From the NCBI RefSeq assembly GCF_017168255.1, contig NZ_JABFAP010000001.1:2115747-2179746 (forward strand): a DNA stretch of 64,000 nucleotides, written 5' to 3'. Positions 43,053-51,703 of the stretch are shown piece after piece. Position 1 is the stretch's first letter; every line of letters starts with the position of its first letter. The translations under genes and the position numbers were made by a program. The notes beneath the pieces are model-generated. The model had not been told where the DNA came from. It searched no databases and worked only from the letters and a program-made list of their open reading frames with translations. Source of the stretch: Agrococcus sp. KRD186. GTDB lineage: Bacteria > Actinomycetota > Actinomycetes > Actinomycetales > Microbacteriaceae.

Positions 43053-44014
43053 CAGTTCGCCTTGGCCTTCGCCACCAGGTCGGCACGCGGCGACTCGTTC
43101 GGGCCCGCCTTGACGAAGGCCTCGAGGTGCTCGACCTGCTCCTTGGTGAGGTGCGCCGGCACGACCACCTGGATGCTGGCAAGCAGGTCGCCGGTGCCCT
43201 TCTTGCCGGCCACGCCGCGGCCCTTGACGCGCAGCACGCGGCCGCTCGGGGTGCCGGGGGCGACCTTCAGGCGCACCGGGCTGCCGCCCAGCGTCGGCAC
43301 CTCGATGGTCGCGCCCAGGGTCGCCTCGGCGAAGGTCACCGGCACGTCGAGGCGCAGGTTGAGGCCGTCCATCGTGAAGACCGGATGCGGTCGCACCTGC
43401 ACCGTCAGGATGAGGTCGCCGGGCGGGCCGCCGGTGGTGGACGCGTCGCCCTTGCCGGCCAGCTTGATCTTCTGGCCGTCGTGCACGCCGGCGGGGATCT
43501 TCACCGTCATCGTCTTGCCGCCGACGGTGAGCTTGAGCGTGTCGCCCTGCACCGCCGAGGTGAAGTCGAGCGCCGCGCGGGCCGTGATGTCGCGGCCCTT
43601 CGCGGGGCGCCGCGCGCCGCCGAAGCCGCTGAAGCCACCAGCACCGCCGCCGCCGAACATGCCGCCCAGCAGGTCGTCGAAGTCGCCCTGCGAGTACTGC
43701 ACCCGCGGGCCACCGCCGAAGCCGCCGAAGACGTCCTCGAAGCCGCCGGAGCCGCCCGGTGCGAAGCGCGGGCGGCCGCCGGCCATCGCGCGCACCGCGT
43801 CGTACTCCTGCCGCTGCTTGGGGTCGGCGAGCACCGCGTGCGCCTCGGAGATCTCCTTGAAGCGCGCCTCGGCGGCAGCGTCGCCCGGGTTCGAATCCGG
43901 GTGGAACTGCCGCGCGAGCTTGCGGTACTGCTTCTTCAGGTCAGCGGCCGAGACATCCTTGGCGACGCCCAGCACAGCGTAGAAGTCCTTGTCGAACCAG
44001 TCATTGCTGGCCAT
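43052..44014 (-). CDS. dnaJ: Co-chaperone DnaJ (type without zinc finger)
   Basis: This DnaK ATPase activator has 320 residues. The J domain (about 8-72) contains HPD in QFHPDSNPGD. A Gly/Phe-rich linker (about 82-130) and two beta-barrel substrate domains follow. The four CxxCxGxG zinc repeats of classical DnaJ are absent, so it is of the CbpA/DnaJ1 layout found in HspR-linked operons of actinobacteria. It is third in dnaK-grpE-dnaJ-hspR. Confidence 0.93.
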   Translation of the reverse strand: MASNDWFDKDFYAVLGVAKDVSAADLKKQYRKLARQFHPDSNPGDAAAEARFKEISEAHAVLADPKQRQEYDAVRAMAGGRPRFAPGGSGGFEDVFGGFGGGPRVQYSQGDFDDLLGGMFGGGGAGGFSGFGGARRPAKGRDITARAALDFTSAVQGDTLKLTVGGKTMTVKIPAGVHDGQKIKLAGKGDASTTGGPPGDLILTVQVRPHPVFTMDGLNLRLDVPVTFAEATLGATIEVPTLGGSPVRLKVAPGTPSGRVLRVKGRGVAGKKGTGDLLASIQVVVPAHLTKEQVEHLEAFVKAGPNESPRADLVAKAKAN

Positions 44015-44065
44015 GCGGCGTCACCTCCTCCTGCCTCATCGGCGCTGCATCCATCCCTCTCGGGC

Positions 44066-44815
44066 TCACTCTGCCGGAACGAAGACCGCGACCTTGGCGG
44101 CGCGCAGCACGCGCTCGCCGACGCGGTAGCCCGACTGGATCACGTCGGCGACGACCATCTCGGTCACCTCCGCGCTGGGCAGCTGGGCGACGGCCTCGTG
44201 CTTGTCGATGTCGAACGCCTCGCCGACCTCGCCGAGCTTCACGACGCCCAGGTCGGTGAACGAGCCGCGCAGCTTCGCGGCCACGATCGCGAGCGGGCCC
44301 TCGACCAGGTCGCCGTGCTTGTCGGCCAGGTCGAGGTCGTCGAGCGCCGGCAGCATGGCCTTGATGACGGATGCGGTGGTCGCCTCGCGGTCACCCGCTC
44401 GCTCCCGCTCGACGCGGTTGCGGTAGTTGACGTACTCGGCGCGCAGCCGCTTCAGCTCGTCGAGCTGGGCGGCAGACTTCGCCTCCAGCGCGGCGCGCTC
44501 GGCCTCGACCTTCGATGCCTCGCCCTCGAGCAGGGCGCGGTCCTCGGCGCTCAGCTCGTCGGCTTCCGCCTGCGGGGCAGGCTGGGCATCCGACGGAGCG
44601 CCGCTCTCGGCCCCGTCGCTGTCGGCCGGCACGACGGGCGTCGTGGACGCATCCGCCGGCACCGCCTGGCTGCCCAGGTCGACGTGACCGGTCGGCTCCG
44701 CTGCGGGCTGAGCCCCGGAGTCGGCCTGGGCCGGCTCGCGGGGCTCACCCGTCACGGGGTCGATGCGTCGCTTGTCGTTGACGCGCGGCTCTTCGAACTC
44801 CTCGTGATTCGTCAC
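44066..44815 (-). CDS. grpE: Nucleotide exchange factor GrpE
   Basis: GrpE releases ADP from DnaK. The 249-residue protein starts at a GTG two bases after the dnaK stop. The first 95 residues are acidic and Ala/Pro-rich. A long coiled-coil (about 95-150, LKRLRAEYVNYRNRVERERA) and the C-terminal beta wing (LPSAEVTEMVVADVIQSGYR, VGERVLRAAKVAVF) follow. The N-terminal extension is longer than in E. coli, as is usual in actinobacteria. Confidence 0.95.
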   Translation of the reverse strand: MTNHEEFEEPRVNDKRRIDPVTGEPREPAQADSGAQPAAEPTGHVDLGSQAVPADASTTPVVPADSDGAESGAPSDAQPAPQAEADELSAEDRALLEGEASKVEAERAALEAKSAAQLDELKRLRAEYVNYRNRVERERAGDREATTASVIKAMLPALDDLDLADKHGDLVEGPLAIVAAKLRGSFTDLGVVKLGEVGEAFDIDKHEAVAQLPSAEVTEMVVADVIQSGYRVGERVLRAAKVAVFVPAE

Positions 44816-44817
44816 AG

Positions 44818-46683
44818 CTACTTGTTCTCGCTCTCGTCCTCGTCGTCCACGACCTCGGCGTCGACGACATCGTCGTCGGTGCTCTCCTCGGCCTGCGGCT
44901 CGTCGCCGGCCTCGCCGGCGGGCTGCTCGGCTTGGGTCTGCTGGTAGATCGCCTCGCCCAGCTTCGACTGCGACTGCTGCAGCTTCTCGACCGAGGTCTT
45001 GACTGCTTCGTCGTCGTCGCCCGCGAGCGCCGCCTTCACGGCGTCGACGTCGGCCTGCACCTCGGTCTTGACATCCTCGGGCAGCTTGTCGGCGTTGTCG
45101 GTCAGCACCTTCTCGACCGAGTAGACCAGCTGCTCACCGGAGTTGCGCAGCTCGGCGGTCTCGCGCCGGGCGTGGTCGGCCGCCGCGTTCTCCTCGGCGT
45201 CCTTCACCATGCGGTCGATGTCCTCCTTCGAGAGGCTCGAGCCGCCCGTGATGGTCATCGACTGCTCGGTGCCGGTGCCCTTGTCCTTCGCGGAGACGTG
45301 CACGATGCCGTTCGCGTCGATGTCGAAGGTGACCTCGACCTGCGGGATGCCGCGCGGGGCCGGCGCGATGCCGGTGAGCTCGAACGTGCCGAGCGGCTTG
45401 TTGTCGCGGGTGAAGTCGCGCTCGCCCTGGAAGACCTGGATGGCGACCGAGGGCTGGTTGTCCTCGGCGGTCGTGAAGGTCTCGGAGCGCTTCGTCGGGA
45501 TGGCCGTGTTGCGGTCGATGAGCTTCGTCATCATGCCGCCCTTGGTCTCGATGCCGAGCGAGAGCGGCGTGACGTCGATGAGCAGGACGTCCTTGCGCTC
45601 GCCCTTCAGCACGCCGGCCTGCAGCGCGGCGCCGACGGCGACGACCTCATCCGGGTTGACGCTCTTGTTGGGCTCCTGGCCGCCGGTCATCTCCTTGACG
45701 AGGTCGGTGACCGCGGGCATGCGCGTCGAGCCGCCGACGAGCACCACGTGGGCGATGTCGGCCACCTTGATGCCGGCCTCGCGGATGACGTCCTCGAACG
45801 GCTTCTTGGTGCGCTCGAGCAGATCCTTCGTCATGTTCTCGAACTGCGCGCGCGTCAGCGTCTCCTCGAGGTTGGCGGGGCCGGCCTCGGTGAGCGAGAA
45901 GTAGGGCAGCTGGATGCTCGTGGTCGTCGACGACGAGAGCTCCTTCTTGGCCTGCTCGGCAGCCTCCTTGAGGCGGCGCATCGCGATCTTGTCGTTCGAG
46001 ACGTCGACGCCCGACTGCTCCTTGAAGCGCTTCTTCAGCCACTCGACGACGCGGTCGTCCCAGTCGTCGCCGCCGAGGCGGTTGTCGCCGGCAGTCGAGC
46101 GCACCTGGATGGTCGAGAAGTCGTCGTCCTTGCCCACCTCGAGCAGCGAGACGTCGAAGGTGCCGCCACCGAGGTCGAAGACGAGGATGAGCTCGTCCTC
46201 CTTGCCCTTGTCGAGGCCGTACGCCAGTGCGGCGGCGGTGGGCTCGTTGATGATGCGCAGCACGTTCAGGCCGGAGATCTCGCCGGCCTCCTTCGTGGCC
46301 TGGCGCTCGGCGTCGTTGAAGTACGCGGGTACGGTGACCACCGCATCCGTCACCTTCTCGCCGAGGTACGTCTCGGCGTCGCGCTTGAGCTTGCCGAGGA
46401 TGCGCGCCGAGATCTCCTGCGGCGTCAGCTGCTTGCCGTCGATCTCCTGCCTCCAGTCGGTGCCCATGTGGCGCTTGACCGACGAGATGGTGCGATCGAC
46501 GTTCGTGACGGCCTGGCGCTTGGCCGGCTCGCCGACGAGGGTCTCGCCCTCCTTGACGAATGCGACGACCGAGGGGGTCGTGCGGAAGCCCTCCGCGTTT
46601 GCGATGACGGTGGGCTCTCCGTTGTCGAGGAACGCGACGACGGAGTTGGTGGTGCCGAGGTCGATGCCGACTGCTCGTGCCAT
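44818..46683 (-). CDS. dnaK: Molecular chaperone DnaK (Hsp70)
   Basis: This 621-residue Hsp70 begins [18 protein letters not shown]. The nucleotide domain shows [18 protein letters not shown] and [16 protein letters not shown]. The substrate domain follows the linker [19 protein letters not shown]. The C-terminal tail is acidic. An extended open frame to 46779 is not conserved and crosses the leader, so the ATG at 46683 is used. Two HAIR-like operators lie 160-210 bases upstream. Confidence 0.97.
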   Translation of the reverse strand: MARAVGIDLGTTNSVVAFLDNGEPTVIANAEGFRTTPSVVAFVKEGETLVGEPAKRQAVTNVDRTISSVKRHMGTDWRQEIDGKQLTPQEISARILGKLKRDAETYLGEKVTDAVVTVPAYFNDAERQATKEAGEISGLNVLRIINEPTAAALAYGLDKGKEDELILVFDLGGGTFDVSLLEVGKDDDFSTIQVRSTAGDNRLGGDDWDDRVVEWLKKRFKEQSGVDVSNDKIAMRRLKEAAEQAKKELSSSTTTSIQLPYFSLTEAGPANLEETLTRAQFENMTKDLLERTKKPFEDVIREAGIKVADIAHVVLVGGSTRMPAVTDLVKEMTGGQEPNKSVNPDEVVAVGAALQAGVLKGERKDVLLIDVTPLSLGIETKGGMMTKLIDRNTAIPTKRSETFTTAEDNQPSVAIQVFQGERDFTRDNKPLGTFELTGIAPAPRGIPQVEVTFDIDANGIVHVSAKDKGTGTEQSMTITGGSSLSKEDIDRMVKDAEENAAADHARRETAELRNSGEQLVYSVEKVLTDNADKLPEDVKTEVQADVDAVKAALAGDDDEAVKTSVEKLQQSQSKLGEAIYQQTQAEQPAGEAGDEPQAEESTDDDVVDAEVVDDEDESENK

Positions 46684-46842
46684 ATGCTCTTGCCTCCTAG
46701 TTCGCAGCTCTGCTGCGCTCTGCCTGATTCCGGCGGAGGAGGCCACCGTCAGCCCCCATGCGCGTCCGATCGGACGCACGTGTCTGGCGGTGGACTCGTC
46801 CCCCGGAACCGTGCCGCGACCGGCGCCCGGCTGGGCACCCGA

Positions 46843-46892
46843 CTTGAGTCGCGATGGCTCAACTTTGCCAGGTTGAGTCGAGTCGTGTCAAG
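46843..46892. promoter_or_regulatory. Two imperfect HAIR operators upstream of dnaK
   Basis: Site 1 is CTTGAGT-N7-GCTCAAC (46843-46863), with a perfect left and a 5/7 right half. Site 2 is GTTGAGT-N7-TGTCAAG (46872-46892), with halves of 6/7 and 5/7. Tandem HAIRs upstream of dnaK are typical of actinobacteria. The same region also fronts the divergent NUDIX gene. Confidence 0.82.
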
Positions 46893-46972
46893 TTTGGTAC
46901 CTGTGCATCGACTGGGAATCCGAGCGGATGCGCAGGGTCCGGTGTCGAGGTCCGTCCCCGTACGCTCGGGGC

Positions 46973-47512
46973 ATGCCCTGGCCCGTCACCGAGACCCGCA
47001 TCGCCTACGAGAACCCGTGGATCCGCATCCGCGAGGAGGCCGTCGTCCGTCCCGACGGGCAGCCGGGGCTGTACGGGGTGCTCGAGGTGCGCGACGCGGT
47101 CTTCGTCGTCGCGCTCGACGAGGCGGAGCGGGTGGTGCTCGTCACCGTCGACCGGCACACGACGGGCGACTCGATCGAGGTGCCAGCCGGCGGCGGCGAC
47201 GACCAGGAGCCGCTGATCGCCGCGCGGCGCGAGCTGCTGGAGGAGACCGGGCTCGAGGCGGACGAGTGGACCCCGCTGGGCAGCATCAACGCGCTCAACG
47301 GCGTCGCCCGCGCGGCCGAGCACGTCTTCCTCGCCCGCGGGCTCACCGCTCGCGCCGACGCCGCCCAGTCGCAGGGCGAGGAGGGCATCTCGGCCGTCAC
47401 GCGGATGCCGTTCAGCGAGGCGCTCGCGATGTGCGGCGACGGCCGCATCACCGACGGCGAGACGGTCGCCGCGCTCGCGCTCGCCGCCATCCGGCTCGGG
47501 CGACTGCGCTGA
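46973..47512 (+). CDS. NUDIX hydrolase
   Basis: This 179-residue pyrophosphohydrolase starts at [20 protein letters not shown]. The Nudix box is [20 protein letters not shown] with the expected Glu residues; the family's leading Gly-x5-Glu is satisfied. The N-terminal pattern and PAGG fit ADP-ribose pyrophosphatase-type members, but the substrate is not fixed by sequence. It is divergent from dnaK and may share the heat-shock promoter region. Confidence 0.88.
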   Translation: MPWPVTETRIAYENPWIRIREEAVVRPDGQPGLYGVLEVRDAVFVVALDEAERVVLVTVDRHTTGDSIEVPAGGGDDQEPLIAARRELLEETGLEADEWTPLGSINALNGVARAAEHVFLARGLTARADAAQSQGEEGISAVTRMPFSEALAMCGDGRITDGETVAALALAAIRLGRLR

Positions 47513-47557
47513 GGCGGCCCGACCGGCCCGGCCGCGGCTGCGGCTGCGAAGACAAAA

Positions 47558-47577
47558 GCGGCCCCCGAGGGGGCCGC
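47558..47577. terminator. Hairpin after the NUDIX gene
   Basis: GCGGCCCCC-GA-GGGGGCCGC is a perfect 9-bp stem 46 bases after the NUDIX stop. AAAA precedes it on the plus strand, so the T-run lies on the minus side. It probably works in either direction. Confidence 0.7.
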
Positions 47578-47713
47578 CGGGCCTGATTGCGTGGGTTCAA
47601 CCAGGGGTGGTGTAGCGATAACGATACACAATCTGGCGATGCCGTTGCACTCGGTATCCCCAAGCGCGCTCGGTGGGCGGACGCGGTGGTGATCCATGGG
47701 TCATCATGGCGAG

Positions 47714-48352
47714 ATGAAGACGGCCCTGCCTGGACCTCCCCCTGAGCGAATGATCGTGTATGTCGACGGCTTCAACTTGTACAACGGACTCCACGCCGCA
47801 TCCGGCCGATCGATGCTGTGGCTCGACCTCGTTGCACTCGCATCTTCCCTCCGCCCGACGCAGCAACTCGTCAAGGTCAAGTACTTCACCGCTCCCGTGC
47901 TGGACGACCCCGGCGCTCAGAGCCGCCAGGCGCACTACATCGCCGCGCTCGAAGCGAAGCATCCCCACCGGATCGACGTGATCCAGGGCAGATACCAGCA
48001 GAAGCAGGTCTGGTGCAGCACCTGTGGCAACAAATACACGACATACGAGGAGAAGGAGACCGACGTCAACATCGCAGTCAGTCTGGTCAGCGATGCAGCG
48101 ATGCAGGCGATGACGACAGCGCTGTTGATCTCTGGCGATTCCGACTTGGCCCCTGCGGTTCGCGCGGCACGGCGGCTGCGACCGTCGCTCTTTTCGGTCG
48201 CGGCCTTCCCTCCGAAGCGGAAATCGAAAGAGCTCCAGCGCCTCATGCCCGCCTCATTCGTACTCGGTAGTGGACGCATCAAGGCAGCACAGCTGCCGGA
48301 CAGCTTCACGGAGGGGACGTCGACCTTCCAGCGGCCGGTCCACTGGCGGTAG
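47714..48352 (+). CDS. NYN domain (PIN-like) protein, LabA/DUF88 type
   Basis: This protein of about 212 residues has RNase-like acidic positions: MIVYVDGFNLYNGL (Asp near 22), EKETDVNIAVSLVSDA and LLISGDSDLAPAVRAAR. A CxxC pair (WCSTCGNKYTTYEEKETD) lies before the second acidic motif. NYN proteins are predicted nucleases. The ATG at 47714 is used; an ATG 18 bases upstream is in frame. The region before it (47513-47695) holds the hairpin and no other gene. Confidence 0.85.
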   Translation: MKTALPGPPPERMIVYVDGFNLYNGLHAASGRSMLWLDLVALASSLRPTQQLVKVKYFTAPVLDDPGAQSRQAHYIAALEAKHPHRIDVIQGRYQQKQVWCSTCGNKYTTYEEKETDVNIAVSLVSDAAMQAMTTALLISGDSDLAPAVRAARRLRPSLFSVAAFPPKRKSKELQRLMPASFVLGSGRIKAAQLPDSFTEGTSTFQRPVHWR

Positions 48353-48423
48353 GTCGTGCTGCCGATCGCTCCAGTGCCGTGCCGCGACACCTGCCGTTCG
48401 CCTTTCCGGCCTACGCTCAAGCC

Positions 48424-49887
48424 ATGAGCGTCCCTCACGAGCCGCCCGCGGCATCCGTCACCACCAGGCCGTCGCCCGACGAGCTGGTGCAGCCGGCGCA
48501 GGTCGGCATCGGGCCGATCACCCGCCGCGAGCTGGGCCGCCGCGCGCGGGCCTGGGCGATGTGGGATTGGGGCTCCGCCTCGTTCAACGCGGTCGTCACC
48601 ACCTTCATCTTCAGCACCTACCTGGCCTCGGGGCTGTTCGTCGACCCGGCGATCGTGGATGCCGCGGGCGAGGCGGGCTCGCCCGAGCTCACCCGCGCGC
48701 TCGCCGACAACGCCGCCGTCGTCGCTTGGGCGGTGGCGATCGCGGGCATCCTCGTCGCGCTCATCGCGCCGATCGTGGGGCAGCGCTCGGATGGCGGCGG
48801 GCGCCGCAAGCTGTGGGTGGCGGTGAACACCGGCATCACGATCCTCGCCATGGTCGGCATGTTCTTCGTGGCGCCGGTGCCCGAGTACCTGTGGTTCGGC
48901 GCGCTGCTGCTGGCCGCCGGCAACCTCTTCTTCGAGTTCGCGGGCGTCAACTACAACGCGATGCTGCACCAGGTCTCGACCAAGGAGTCGCTGGGCCGCA
49001 CCTCCGGCTTCGGCTGGGGCATGGGCTACGTGGGCGGCATCGTGCTGCTGGGGCTGCTGCTGGTGCTGTTCATCTTCCCGCTGCTGCCCGGCGACGACGC
49101 CGGCCACGGCATCCTGAACGTGCCCTTCGGCCGCGACGGCGGCGGGCTCGACGTGCGCTTCGCGGTGCTCGCGAGCGCCGGCTGGTTCCTGGTGTTCGCG
49201 CTGCCGCTGCTGTTCCGGGTGCCGGAGCTGCCGCCCACCGGCGCCGTGCCGACCCGCGTGGGCATCGTCGAGTCGTACCGCATCCTCTTCCGCACCATCG
49301 GCCGCATCGGCCGCCGCGCACCGAAGACGCTGCTGTTCCTGATCGCCTCGGCGGTCTTCCGCGACGGCCTCTCCGGCGTGTTCACCTTCGGCGCCATCAT
49401 CGCCGCGCAGGTGTTCGACTTCACGTCGACCGAGGTCATCCTGTTCGCGATCGCCGCGAACGTCACGGCCGGCATCGGCACCTTCGTGGGCGGCTGGGCC
49501 GACGACCGCTTCGGCCCGAAGACCGTCATCATCATCTCGCTGGTCGCGCTGGCGATCTCGGGCAGCGCCGTGATGTTCATCGACACCAAGGCGCTCTTCT
49601 GGGTCTGCGGGCTCGCGCTGGCGACCTTCGTCGGGCCGGTGCAGTCGGCATCGCGCTCGTTCATGGCGCGCATCACGCCGGAGGGCCGCGAGGGCGAGAT
49701 GTTCGGCCTCTACGCCACCACGGGCCGCTCGGTGTCGTTCCTCACCGCCTCGTTGTTCGGCGCGTTCGTCGGCCTGACCGGCGACACCCGCTTCGGCATC
49801 CTCGGCATCGTGATCGTGCTCATCGCCGGCCTGCTGCTCGTGCTGCCGGTGACGCCCAAGCCGACGAAGATCGACGACCGCGACTGA
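48424..49887 (+). CDS. MFS transporter, UMF1/Atg22-like
   Basis: This 487-residue transporter has 12 predicted helices. The family motif WAMWDWGSASFNAVVTTFIF begins the first helix, and GGRRKLW, GFGWGMGYVGGI and GGWADDRFGPK follow at the expected loops. UMF1 proteins resemble yeast Atg22 and are thought to export amino acids or other small solutes. The substrate is not defined. It stands as a single gene. Confidence 0.9.
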   Translation: MSVPHEPPAASVTTRPSPDELVQPAQVGIGPITRRELGRRARAWAMWDWGSASFNAVVTTFIFSTYLASGLFVDPAIVDAAGEAGSPELTRALADNAAVVAWAVAIAGILVALIAPIVGQRSDGGGRRKLWVAVNTGITILAMVGMFFVAPVPEYLWFGALLLAAGNLFFEFAGVNYNAMLHQVSTKESLGRTSGFGWGMGYVGGIVLLGLLLVLFIFPLLPGDDAGHGILNVPFGRDGGGLDVRFAVLASAGWFLVFALPLLFRVPELPPTGAVPTRVGIVESYRILFRTIGRIGRRAPKTLLFLIASAVFRDGLSGVFTFGAIIAAQVFDFTSTEVILFAIAANVTAGIGTFVGGWADDRFGPKTVIIISLVALAISGSAVMFIDTKALFWVCGLALATFVGPVQSASRSFMARITPEGREGEMFGLYATTGRSVSFLTASLFGAFVGLTGDTRFGILGIVIVLIAGLLLVLPVTPKPTKIDDRD

Positions 49888-49918
49888 CCCTGCGCCGAGT
49901 GCGCGGGCGCGCGCGGCG

Positions 49919-50401
49919 TCAGTAGTCGATGCGGGACGCGTTCGCGCGCCAGGCGTCGAACGGTGCGACCCGCGACTCGATGTGCTGCTGGCGCACCGGC
50001 ATACGTGAGCGGTCTGCCGACTCGAAGTACGCGTAGAAGGCCGCGTCGTCGAAGCCGGCAGCCGCGGCGTCGTGCCGGTCGGCCGCGAAGACGACGCGAT
50101 CGATGCGCGCCCACAGCGCGGCAGCGAGGCACATCGGGCACGGCTCGCAGCTCGTGTAGAGCACGGCGCCGCTCAGGTCGAAGGTCCCGAGCTCGGCACA
50201 GGCGGTCCTGATCGCCATCACCTCGCCGTGCGCGGTCGGGTCGTTCGCCGCGGTCACCTGGTTCGTGCCCTCGAACGCGCGGCCCTCGGCGGTGACGACG
50301 ACGGCGCCGAAGGGCCCGCCGGCACTGCTGGCGCTCTCGGTCGCCAGCGCGATCGCGCGCGCCAGCGGTGCTTCGCCGTCGTGTGCTGCTGCTTCCTGCA
50401 T
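49919..50401 (-). CDS. Nucleoside deaminase, guanine deaminase-like
   Basis: This 160-residue zinc deaminase of the CDA superfamily has zinc ligands and the proton shuttle at TAHGEVMAIR (H-x-E, with Gly in place of Ala) and SCEPCPMCLAAALWARI. The flanking residues (GPFGAVVVTAEG, DPTAHGEV, FYAYFESA) match guanine deaminase of the GuaD type more closely than tRNA adenosine deaminase. It would convert guanine to xanthine. Confidence 0.85.
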   Translation of the reverse strand: MQEAAAHDGEAPLARAIALATESASSAGGPFGAVVVTAEGRAFEGTNQVTAANDPTAHGEVMAIRTACAELGTFDLSGAVLYTSCEPCPMCLAAALWARIDRVVFAADRHDAAAAGFDDAAFYAYFESADRSRMPVRQQHIESRVAPFDAWRANASRIDY

Positions 50402-50456
50402 ATGATGCCTCCGCGCTCAGCGAACCACGCGCGGCTGGCCGTGGCCATCAGGCTCG

Positions 50457-51026
50457 TCAGGCGGGCCACGCCTCGGCGAGCTTGGCCAGCAGCCGCGCGA
50501 GTTCGGCCCGCTCCGCATCCGTGAGCGCCTGGGCAGCGGCGGCAACCTCCGCTGCGCGCGCCTCCACGTGCGCCTCGAAGCGCGAGCGACCCGCCTTCGT
50601 CGCCTCGATCACGACGCGGCGGCCATCTGAGGGATCGGGGATGCGGCGCACGAGCCCGGCGTCGGCGAGCGCCTGCACCAGCCGGGAGGCGCGGGGCTGG
50701 TCGACGCCGATCGCGTGGCCGAGGTCGGTGATCGATCGCGGCTGGGTGGCATGCACGATCGCGTGCAGCATGCGCCTCGCGCCCATGGCGCCCCGGCGGC
50801 CAGGGCCGCCCTCCCTTGCGCCGGCGCCCGGCGCGTGCGGCCCGGGCCGGCCGCCCCAGCCGCGGGCATGCGGGCCGCCATGACCGAAGCCGTGCGGACC
50901 GTGGCCGGCAGCACCCTCGGGCCGACCGGATCCGCCGGCACCGGGCGGTCGCCGCATGCCGATGCGGTCGAGCGCGGCGGCGATCTGGGCGGTCTCAGGA
51001 TCTGGGACTTGACGCGCGGCGGTCAT
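50457..51026 (-). CDS. MarR-family regulator with Gly/His/Pro-rich insert
   Basis: This protein of about 189 residues has a short N-terminal helix, then a 50-residue stretch rich in Gly, His and Pro (GHGPHGFGHGGPHARG). A winged-helix MarR domain follows (ITDLGHAIGVDQPRASRLVQ, with the wing at RRIPDPSDGRRVVIEATKAG). The His-rich insert is unusual for MarR and could bind metal. Two starts are possible (51026, 51035). It is divergent from the His-rich 51147 gene over palindromic DNA. Confidence 0.82.
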   Translation of the reverse strand: MTAARQVPDPETAQIAAALDRIGMRRPPGAGGSGRPEGAAGHGPHGFGHGGPHARGWGGRPGPHAPGAGAREGGPGRRGAMGARRMLHAIVHATQPRSITDLGHAIGVDQPRASRLVQALADAGLVRRIPDPSDGRRVVIEATKAGRSRFEAHVEARAAEVAAAAQALTDAERAELARLLAKLAEAWPA

Positions 51027-51037
51027 GCATGTCATTC

Positions 51038-51082
51038 TACATGTACATGCTGCTTGACATGGATATGTCGAGTGACATGGAT
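51038..51082. promoter_or_regulatory. Palindromic operator/promoter region between MarR and His-rich gene
   Basis: CATGTACATG (51040-51049) is a perfect palindrome, and GACAT-N4-ATGTC (51056-51069) is a second inverted repeat overlapping a TTGACA -35-like box at 51054. ATGGAT at 51077 has 17-bp spacing. This is an A/T-richer patch in GC-rich DNA and the likely binding site of the MarR regulator. Confidence 0.65.
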
Positions 51083-51146
51083 CCGTCGGCCCCCGGCCGA
51101 GCGGACCGCAGCGCTCCTGCTGCCCACCGACGAGAGGACCATCGCC

Positions 51147-51542
51147 ATGCGATACCCCAACCACATCCACGAGCACACCGACCAGGCCAAGGCACACCAG
51201 GGCGAGCAGCCCGAGCGCAGCGGTCATCCCCGCAGCCACGGCCGCTTCCATCGCGGCGGCATGGGGCCGCACATGCACCACGGCATGCACCACGGCCAGC
51301 ACTGCGAGCAGCACCAGGGCACCGGCGGCGAGCACCCGCGCGGCGGCGCCCACCGCCGACCCGCCCTCGAGCGCAGCATCATGAAGTCGGCCCGACGCAT
51401 CCGCCGGTCGGGCCTCGCACCCGAGCAGCTGCACCGCCGCATCGCGGCAACGGTCAGCCACGCCGACTACATGACGACGCTCCGCACCCTGCGGCGCATC
51501 GGCATGGAGCTGCGGTCGGACTCGGCCGACACCGCACGCTGA
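51147..51542 (+). CDS. His/Met-rich small protein divergent from MarR
   Basis: This 131-residue protein has an N-terminal half packed with His (HIHEHTDQ, then GPHMHHGMHHGQHCEQHQ). A helical, Arg-rich C-terminal part follows (IMKSARRIRRSGLAPEQLHR, then RIAATVSHADYMTTLRTLRR). It lacks a signal peptide. GAGAGGACC precedes the ATG. The target of the divergent regulator is probably this gene. I do not recognise a family. Metal storage or sensing is inference from composition. Confidence 0.75.
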   Translation: MRYPNHIHEHTDQAKAHQGEQPERSGHPRSHGRFHRGGMGPHMHHGMHHGQHCEQHQGTGGEHPRGGAHRRPALERSIMKSARRIRRSGLAPEQLHRRIAATVSHADYMTTLRTLRRIGMELRSDSADTAR

Positions 51543-51580
51543 ACCGACCCACAACGCTGCAAGGACACCGCACGCTGAAC
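51528..51580 (+). repeat. Direct repeat of the gene 3' end, including stop codon
   Basis: GACACCGCACGCTGAAC occurs at 51528-51544, where it contains the TGA of the His-rich gene, and again at 51564-51580, a 36-base shift. It resembles the larger 3'-end duplication at 54581-54636. Confidence 0.8.
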
Positions 51581-51604
51581 GCGCGCGGCTGACGCGGCAC
51601 CACC

Positions 51605-51636
51605 GAGCGCGCTCCTGCCCAGGCAGGGGCGCGCTC
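51605..51636. terminator. Terminator-like hairpin before the LAL regulator
   Basis: GAGCGCGC and CCTGCC pair with GGCAGG and GCGCGCTC across a 2-base loop, giving a stem of about 15 bp with one T-G pair. It ends the His-rich gene transcript ahead of the large regulator. Confidence 0.7.
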
Positions 51637-51703
51637 GTGCGTGGCGGCTCAGGAGGCGCACAGGATCGTGGCAAGCGACGCGTTCCGGTGCCACGATGAG
51701 CGC

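Noticed and set aside
47590..47650. A TGGGTTCAACC stretch suggesting a tRNA T-arm
   Set aside because: No acceptor or anticodon stem could be folded around it.
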